Below the pieces are notes generated by a model. It was not told the origin of the DNA. It made no database searches and worked only from the letters and a program-made list of their open reading frames with translations. Source: Agmasoma carcini (nom. nud.) (Eukaryota; Microsporidia; Thelohaniidae). From it: DNA of 64,000 bases. Below are positions 59,630 through 64,000 of the stretch, piece by piece. Numbering within the stretch: the stretch's first letter is position 1; each line of letters opens with the position of its first letter. The stretch spans positions 1 to 64,000 of the forward strand of contig JAOXFI010000011.1 of NCBI GenBank assembly GCA_029232285.1, read 5' to 3'. The position numbers and the translations under genes are program-made.

Positions 59630-60136
59630 ATGTATAGCTATGACGTTTTCTGGGCGAGAGACATTTTTTCTTTAGAAAGAATTAGTTTAGATTCCTTTAC
59701 TGAGACATTTACGTTTGAATATTACTTAAACTACTCTTATAGATATCCAGAACATTTCATCACTGTTAAAAGAGACTTTGACACCCTTGGCTTTATATTT
59801 GGTAAGGTAGAAATCAAGGATAGAACTTGCATTCATGTTTCCGCCTTAACAATATGCCCTTCTATAAGAAAAACTGGTAATGGTAAATATTTGATGGAGT
59901 TGTTTGAAGAGAACGGAAATCAATACAATTGCTACTTCTGTGATCTTTTTGTAAGAAAATCTAACCACATAGCTAGAAACTTTTATAATTCCAACGGCTA
60001 TACAAACTATAGAACCATTTTTGATTATTTCTTTCACCCCGTTGAAGATGCCTTAGAAATGAGAAAATCTTTGAAAATTGATCCAAATAAAAAGTGTATG
60101 ACTATCGCTAAAGACATATCTGTGAATGATTTATGA
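59630..60136 (+). CDS. NAA20: NatB catalytic subunit Naa20
   Basis: N-terminal acetyltransferase for nascent proteins starting Met-Asp, Met-Glu, Met-Asn or Met-Gln, acting at the ribosome. Nearly the whole chain aligns with the family: FSLERISLDSFTETFTFEYY (usual form FxFNxINLDxLTETYxxxFY), YLNYSYRYPEHFI, VSALTICPSIRKTGNGKYLM with acetyl-CoA loop RKTGNG (about 79-84), CDLFVRKSNHIARNFYNSNG (about 103-122) and EDALEMRKSLKIDPNKK at the end. The length of 168 aa is normal. The auxiliary subunit Naa25 is not in the window. TTCTCA lies between the A/T block and the ATG, without a C-run. Confidence 0.95.
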   Translation: MYSYDVFWARDIFSLERISLDSFTETFTFEYYLNYSYRYPEHFITVKRDFDTLGFIFGKVEIKDRTCIHVSALTICPSIRKTGNGKYLMELFEENGNQYNCYFCDLFVRKSNHIARNFYNSNGYTNYRTIFDYFFHPVEDALEMRKSLKIDPNKKCMTIAKDISVNDL

Positions 60137-60366
60137 ATTATAATTAAAAATATAACATTTATTGTCTTTATTAAGCATTTAATTGTAATTTTACAACCAA
60201 TCTAACCTTGTATTAATTCATATTAGATAATATATTTTATTACTGATATTTTCCTTTATAAATGTGACACCATCATTGATTATCGAATTTTATGCAATTT
60301 AAATTTTGTTAAAAATATTTTGCTTTTGTTTAGTTATGCATTACTCATAATAGAAATTTTTTGTCC
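60137..60366. other. Spacer before RPT2
   Basis: 230 bp, no repeat; GAAATTTTTTGTCC directly precedes the RPT2 ATG. Confidence 0.5.
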
Positions 60367-61629
60367 ATGAGGAATGACCAGAACAAGGAGAAGGATATAA
60401 ACACTCAGGCTTTGTTAAAAAAACTAAAGAAGAAGCAGTTTAAGAAAGCAAACATTGACATACCTGTAATCACTCCTAGTCTAAAATGTAAATTAAAAGC
60501 CTTAAAAGTACAAAGAGCAAAGGCCTACCTATCTCTAGAATCAAGTTTATTAAGTCTTGTTGAAGAAGATAACACAAAGAAAAATTGTAATAAAATGTTG
60601 GTGGATAAGCTAAGAGGAGAGCCTTTGGCTGTAGGTACGTTAGAAGAATTTATTGATGAAGATCATGCGATCGTTAGCTCAGGTATAGGATTAGACTATA
60701 AGGTATCTATTATGTCATTTGTAGACAAAGATCTACTAGAGCCAGGATGTACTGTACTTTTACACTCAAAAGATCATGTTGTGGTAGGTGTACTAGAAGG
60801 GGAAAGTGATCCTTTGGTTAGTGTTATGAAGCTAGAGAAGGCCCCTACAGAGACGTACACTGATATTGGTGGTTTAGAGTCACAAATTCAAGAAATAAAG
60901 GAGAGTGTTGAACTTCCTCTTACACATCCTGAGTATTATCAAGAAATGGGCATTAAAGCACCCAAAGGTGTGATATTATATGGTGAACCAGGAACTGGTA
61001 AAACTTTGTTAGCCAAGGCAGTTGCAAATCAAACATCAGCTACTTTCCTTCGTGTTGTAGGTTCAGAGTTGATTCAAAAGTATTTAGGAGATGGTCCTAA
61101 GTTAGTTAGAGAAATGTTTAAGGTTGCTAATGAGCATGCACCTTCAATTATTTTTATTGATGAGATTGATGCTGTTGGTAGAAGGAGAGACAGTACATCA
61201 GAAGGTTCTAAAGAAATCCAAAGAACTATGCTTGAGCTTCTTAATCAGTTAGATGGTTTTGATACGAATGATGAAGTTAAGGTTATAATGGCTACTAACA
61301 AGATTGAAAGTCTTGACCCTGCTTTGATCAGACCTGGTCGTATTGATAGAAAGATTTATTTTGGACTGCCAAATGTTGAAACTAAGCGTAAGATATTCCA
61401 ACTTCACACTAGTAGAATGACTTTAGATGATTCAGTTGATATTGAAGATCTTATTACTGCCAAAGATGATATGAGTGGAGCTGATATTAAGGCTATTTGT
61501 ACCGAAGCTGGTATGTGTGCGTTGAGAGAGAGAAGGAAGTTTGTGTCTATGGTGGATTTTTCAACTGCTAAAGAGAAGGTTTTGTTTAGAAGTAAACAAT
61601 CTCAAGTCCCTGTTGGTTTCTATTCTTGA
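60367..61629 (+). CDS. RPT2: 26S proteasome regulatory ATPase Rpt2
   Basis: One of six AAA ATPases that unfold substrates for the 20S proteasome. Residues 1-80 are a basic N terminus and coiled coil, followed by the OB ring ([20 protein letters not shown]). The AAA domain has Walker A GEPGTGKT (about 201-208), Walker B IIFIDEID, the sensor [14 protein letters not shown], arginine fingers RPGRIDRK, and the Rpt2-specific [20 protein letters not shown]. Rpt2 is also indicated by [12 protein letters not shown]. The C terminus FYS still fits the HbYX rule that opens the 20S gate. The Gly2 that is myristoylated in yeast is Arg here (MRNDQ), so that anchor is lost. 420 aa from the ATG at 60367. Confidence 0.95.
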   Translation: MRNDQNKEKDINTQALLKKLKKKQFKKANIDIPVITPSLKCKLKALKVQRAKAYLSLESSLLSLVEEDNTKKNCNKMLVDKLRGEPLAVGTLEEFIDEDHAIVSSGIGLDYKVSIMSFVDKDLLEPGCTVLLHSKDHVVVGVLEGESDPLVSVMKLEKAPTETYTDIGGLESQIQEIKESVELPLTHPEYYQEMGIKAPKGVILYGEPGTGKTLLAKAVANQTSATFLRVVGSELIQKYLGDGPKLVREMFKVANEHAPSIIFIDEIDAVGRRRDSTSEGSKEIQRTMLELLNQLDGFDTNDEVKVIMATNKIESLDPALIRPGRIDRKIYFGLPNVETKRKIFQLHTSRMTLDDSVDIEDLITAKDDMSGADIKAICTEAGMCALRERRKFVSMVDFSTAKEKVLFRSKQSQVPVGFYS

Positions 61630-61799
61630 AAATAAAAAATATTTTAGGATTTTTTTAGCTTATGTTATAATTGATGGTTCAAAATATTTAGAAAAAAATT
61701 AAGGGTTGGCTATAGTATTAGTAAGAGTGATAAAAAATATTTTAATTATAAGATGTAAACGAAAATAATGATATAAGGTAAATTCATAATAATATATTA
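61630..61799. other. Spacer after RPT2
   Basis: The stop codon sits in TTGAAAATAAAAAAT, a candidate polyadenylation context. Nothing else. Confidence 0.5.
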
Positions 61800-61990
61800 T
61801 AGTCATCATAAGGTCATACTCAATCCTCATCAATCATATTCATCATCGTCATCTTCAGGTCATAGTCAATCCCCATCAATCATATTCATCATCGTCATCT
61901 TCAGGTCATAATCAACCATTTCATAATCACACTTTCATAATCACACTATCATAGTCACACTATCATAGTCACATCATTAGGTCATAACCA
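61800..61990 (+). repeat. Compound minisatellite with a 53-bp and a 16-bp unit
   Basis: Two near-identical 53-bp units (each with caatcatattcatcatcgtc and atcttcaggtcata) are followed by four units of about 16 bp around atcatagtcacacta. Confidence 0.9.
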
Positions 61991-62176
61991 TGCCAGTATT
62001 GTCAGGTTAAAAATAAATTTATGGTCAATTATTGATATTTTCCCAAATTATACGAAAATATCAATTTTAACTAATAAAATATGATTAATTATTTACCTTT
62101 TTATGTTTTAACTTTTTATTTTTATTTATTTTATGTTTCAATTATTATTTTACTAAATTTGTTTATTTAATAATAA
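61991..62176. other. Spacer before the terminal gene
   Basis: AT-rich; AATAATAA directly precedes the ATG at 62177. No C-run. Confidence 0.45.
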
Positions 62177-64000
62177 ATGTTCTATCTTGAGTTTGTTAAG
62201 TGCTTTGGTTTTCTAGAAGCTTTAAAAAAGCAAGATGACTCAAATATAGCAAATAATAATGTTATAAACACGGCCATGATGTCACAAAATGGTAATATTG
62301 ATAGTTGTGAATTCTTGAATTGGATCTACAATAACAATCAAAATTTGTTTAATGATATTAGCAATAATTTTACTAAAGAAATCAAAATGTGTGATTTTAA
62401 CAAAGAATGTTATAATGAGATGTTAAAGAATCAAAAATGCTACAATAAATACACAAGAAGGGTTGAAACGACAACAAATAACAGTAAAACGAGTAAAAGT
62501 GAGGTAAAGACCAAAACTCTTTATATTCCTAAGACAATAGAAAGTATTAAAACAATTACAGTAAATAATAAAGATTATATTGATGTAATTAAAAGAAGAG
62601 AAAATAATGTTAGTACAAGAAATTCAATATCAAATGTTGAAACAATTGTTGTAAATGATAGAAATGACTTACCTGATGATAATCGTAATGTAAAAACAGT
62701 TATAATTGATGATATTAATAATAGAATAGATGTTGATAATTCTATTAAAAATACAATTGTAAGATCAACAATCACAATTGATACAAATAATAATCCTAAA
62801 ACTGATCAAATATTAAATAATACAATAACAAAGTCTGTTACTGTTACTACAAGAGAAAAAGATGAAAAAAAGGGAAGTGAAATAGTCACGACTACAGTAG
62901 AGACAATTACAAAAGAAGTTCCCAAAATAGAAACAATTACAAAAGAAATTCCTAAAATAGAAACAATAACAAAAGAAGTTCCAATAATAGAAAAAACGGT
63001 AACAAATGATAACCAAATTAACGAAAATAATAAAATTACAACATCAAATGATAAAAAAGAAACAAATTCACCATCAATAAGTGTAGAAATCAGAGAAACA
63101 ACAAAAACTATTACAAAAACAGTTGAACATACCTCTTTAGTTAAAGAAGACAAAATAATAAATTCATCTACAAATACAACAATAAGAAATACAATCACAG
63201 TTGATGATACAACTACAGCTTCAAAATCTAAAAAATGTAAAAAAAACAAAAATATTAACAATTTAGTAGAAGATATGAACGTAATTGATGCATGTGATAC
63301 AGAAGAGCTCTTTAAAAAGTTAGGAGACTTTATTAAGGAGGGTAAAGACAATGAAAGAATCATAAGTGTGATTGATGTGATGAAAGGGTGTAAAAAAAGA
63401 AAGAATTTAGAGGTTGATGATATTCTTAAAGGATTACCATCAAAGAATGAAAATAAAATACCAAAAGTTTCATCATTAATATGTAGTGATAAAAAATCGT
63501 TAGTCACTTCAGTTAGTACTGATAAAAAATCATTATTCACTTCAGTTAGTACTGATAAAGAATCGTTAGTCACTCCAAATATTACAATTGAACGTATTAC
63601 TGTTACTAGTGATGTACCTATTATTTCAACAACTGATATAATAGAAGATTTAATTATTAATAAAACAAGTACAATAAATACAACAAATACAATAAGTACA
63701 ACTAATACAATAAATACGACTAATACAACAAATAAAACAAATACAACAACCAAAACAAATACAACAACCAAAACAATAAAAACCACCAAAACTTTTAATA
63801 CGACCAAAACAATAAAAAAAACAAAAACAGTTGAATCAATAAAAGAAACTACTAAGACTGAAGATGGTAATAAAATATGGCCTTTATTTAAGAGAGCTAA
63901 GACTTCTACAATATTATTAACAGTTGAACCTGAACAAAACATTGACTCTATCAAGTATAGTGTGATTTCTGAATATTTAAAAACAATAAGTCATGATCAT
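62177..64000 (+). CDS. Long Thr/Asn/Lys-rich protein, N-terminal 608 aa, cut by the window edge
   Basis: Not recognised. One frame stays open for 608 codons from the ATG and runs off the window. The first 110 residues look ordered (FYLEFVKCFGFLEALKKQDD, then a Cys-bearing helical part). Residues about 115-355 and 440-560 are low complexity, with three copies of ETITKEVPKI and three of TSVSTDKKSL-type units, and a Thr/Asn/Lys tract near 500-555. A short helical island at about 372-425 (EELFKKLGDFIKEGKDNERI, then VDDILKGLPSK) could be a helical-bundle domain of the TFIIS-N kind, but this is a guess. The end (IWPLFKRAKTSTILL) returns to order. No signal peptide. A long minus-strand frame over the same bases is a composition shadow. 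Confidence 0.75.
   Translation, partial: MFYLEFVKCFGFLEALKKQDDSNIANNNVINTAMMSQNGNIDSCEFLNWIYNNNQNLFNDISNNFTKEIKMCDFNKECYNEMLKNQKCYNKYTRRVETTTNNSKTSKSEVKTKTLYIPKTIESIKTITVNNKDYIDVIKRRENNVSTRNSISNVETIVVNDRNDLPDDNRNVKTVIIDDINNRIDVDNSIKNTIVRSTITIDTNNNPKTDQILNNTITKSVTVTTREKDEKKGSEIVTTTVETITKEVPKIETITKEIPKIETITKEVPIIEKTVTNDNQINENNKITTSNDKKETNSPSISVEIRETTKTITKTVEHTSLVKEDKIINSSTNTTIRNTITVDDTTTASKSKKCKKNKNINNLVEDMNVIDACDTEELFKKLGDFIKEGKDNERIISVIDVMKGCKKRKNLEVDDILKGLPSKNENKIPKVSSLICSDKKSLVTSVSTDKKSLFTSVSTDKESLVTPNITIERITVTSDVPIISTTDIIEDLIINKTSTINTTNTISTTNTINTTNTTNKTNTTTKTNTTTKTIKTTKTFNTTKTIKKTKTVESIKETTKTEDGNKIWPLFKRAKTSTILLTVEPEQNIDSIKYSVISEYLKTISHDH

Noticed and set aside
62806..63954. Long minus-strand open frame rich in Val, Ile, Leu and Phe
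   Set aside because: It is the complement of Thr/Asn codons of the plus-strand protein (62177-64000); the hydrophobic, repetitive composition is an artefact.

Overview
The window looks like nuclear DNA of an AT-rich microsporidian. I infer this from the gene content and its condition. Every recognisable gene is eukaryotic and intronless. Many are cut down to the minimum for their family: Pop1 of 367 aa, zuotin of 285 aa, Maf1 of 154 aa, calcineurin B of 139 aa, Spt6 of about 850 aa. Start codons are often preceded directly by a short C- or G-run (CCC/GGG-like) and by an A/T block resembling AAATTTTT, the arrangement described for microsporidian promoters. Between gene clusters lie decayed Merlin (ISXO2/IS1016-like) and Tc1/mariner-like DNA transposons, which are known from several expanded microsporidian genomes. 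The exact genus cannot be told; a Nosema/Vairimorpha-like or similar expanded lineage would fit. No rRNA, tRNA or CRISPR array was seen.

Layout. 1-4620: the tail of one gene, a 1.2-kb degenerate 15-bp array, a miniature inverted-repeat element and a Merlin fragment. 4621-6120: one orphan gene. 6130-13640: a transposon graveyard with one small membrane-protein gene. 13649-20453: a dense block with POP1, JJJ1, eL18, an ABC half-transporter and zuotin. 20454-24285: graveyard with a Tc1/mariner remnant. 24286-33788: calcineurin B, MAF1, PheRS alpha, glucose-6-phosphate isomerase, eL31 and two cyclophilins, broken by one 1.8-kb graveyard. 33789-40384: graveyard with nested insertions and small membrane-protein genes. 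40385-46873: an RNase PH-like exosome subunit, DPM1, an N-acetyltransferase and several orphans, separated by a different minisatellite in almost every spacer. 46874-49870: graveyard. 49873-64000: a dense block with a MADS-box factor, Med15, SF3b49/Hsh49, a VPS9 protein, uS5, Spt6, Naa20, Rpt2 and the start of a long Thr/Asn-rich protein.

How the genes work together. Gene expression dominates: Pol II transcription (MADS-box, Med15, Spt6), Pol III control (Maf1), tRNA and rRNA processing (Pop1), RNA decay (exosome), splicing (SF3b49), the ribosome and its assembly or folding factors (eL18, eL31, uS5, Jjj1, zuotin), aminoacylation (PheRS) and N-terminal acetylation (Naa20, Naa50-like). The rest covers protein turnover (Rpt2), folding and secretion (cyclophilins, Dpm1, VPS9 factor), calcium signalling (calcineurin B) and glycolysis (GPI). 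The most notable points are: two ribosome-linked J proteins that have both lost the HPD motif; a fresh-looking TA-flanked miniature element whose likely 1.5-kb parent also lies in the window; a Merlin copy split by a 3.3-kb nest of other elements; an unidentified dispersed repeat family; and three similar small two-helix membrane proteins scattered in the graveyards.
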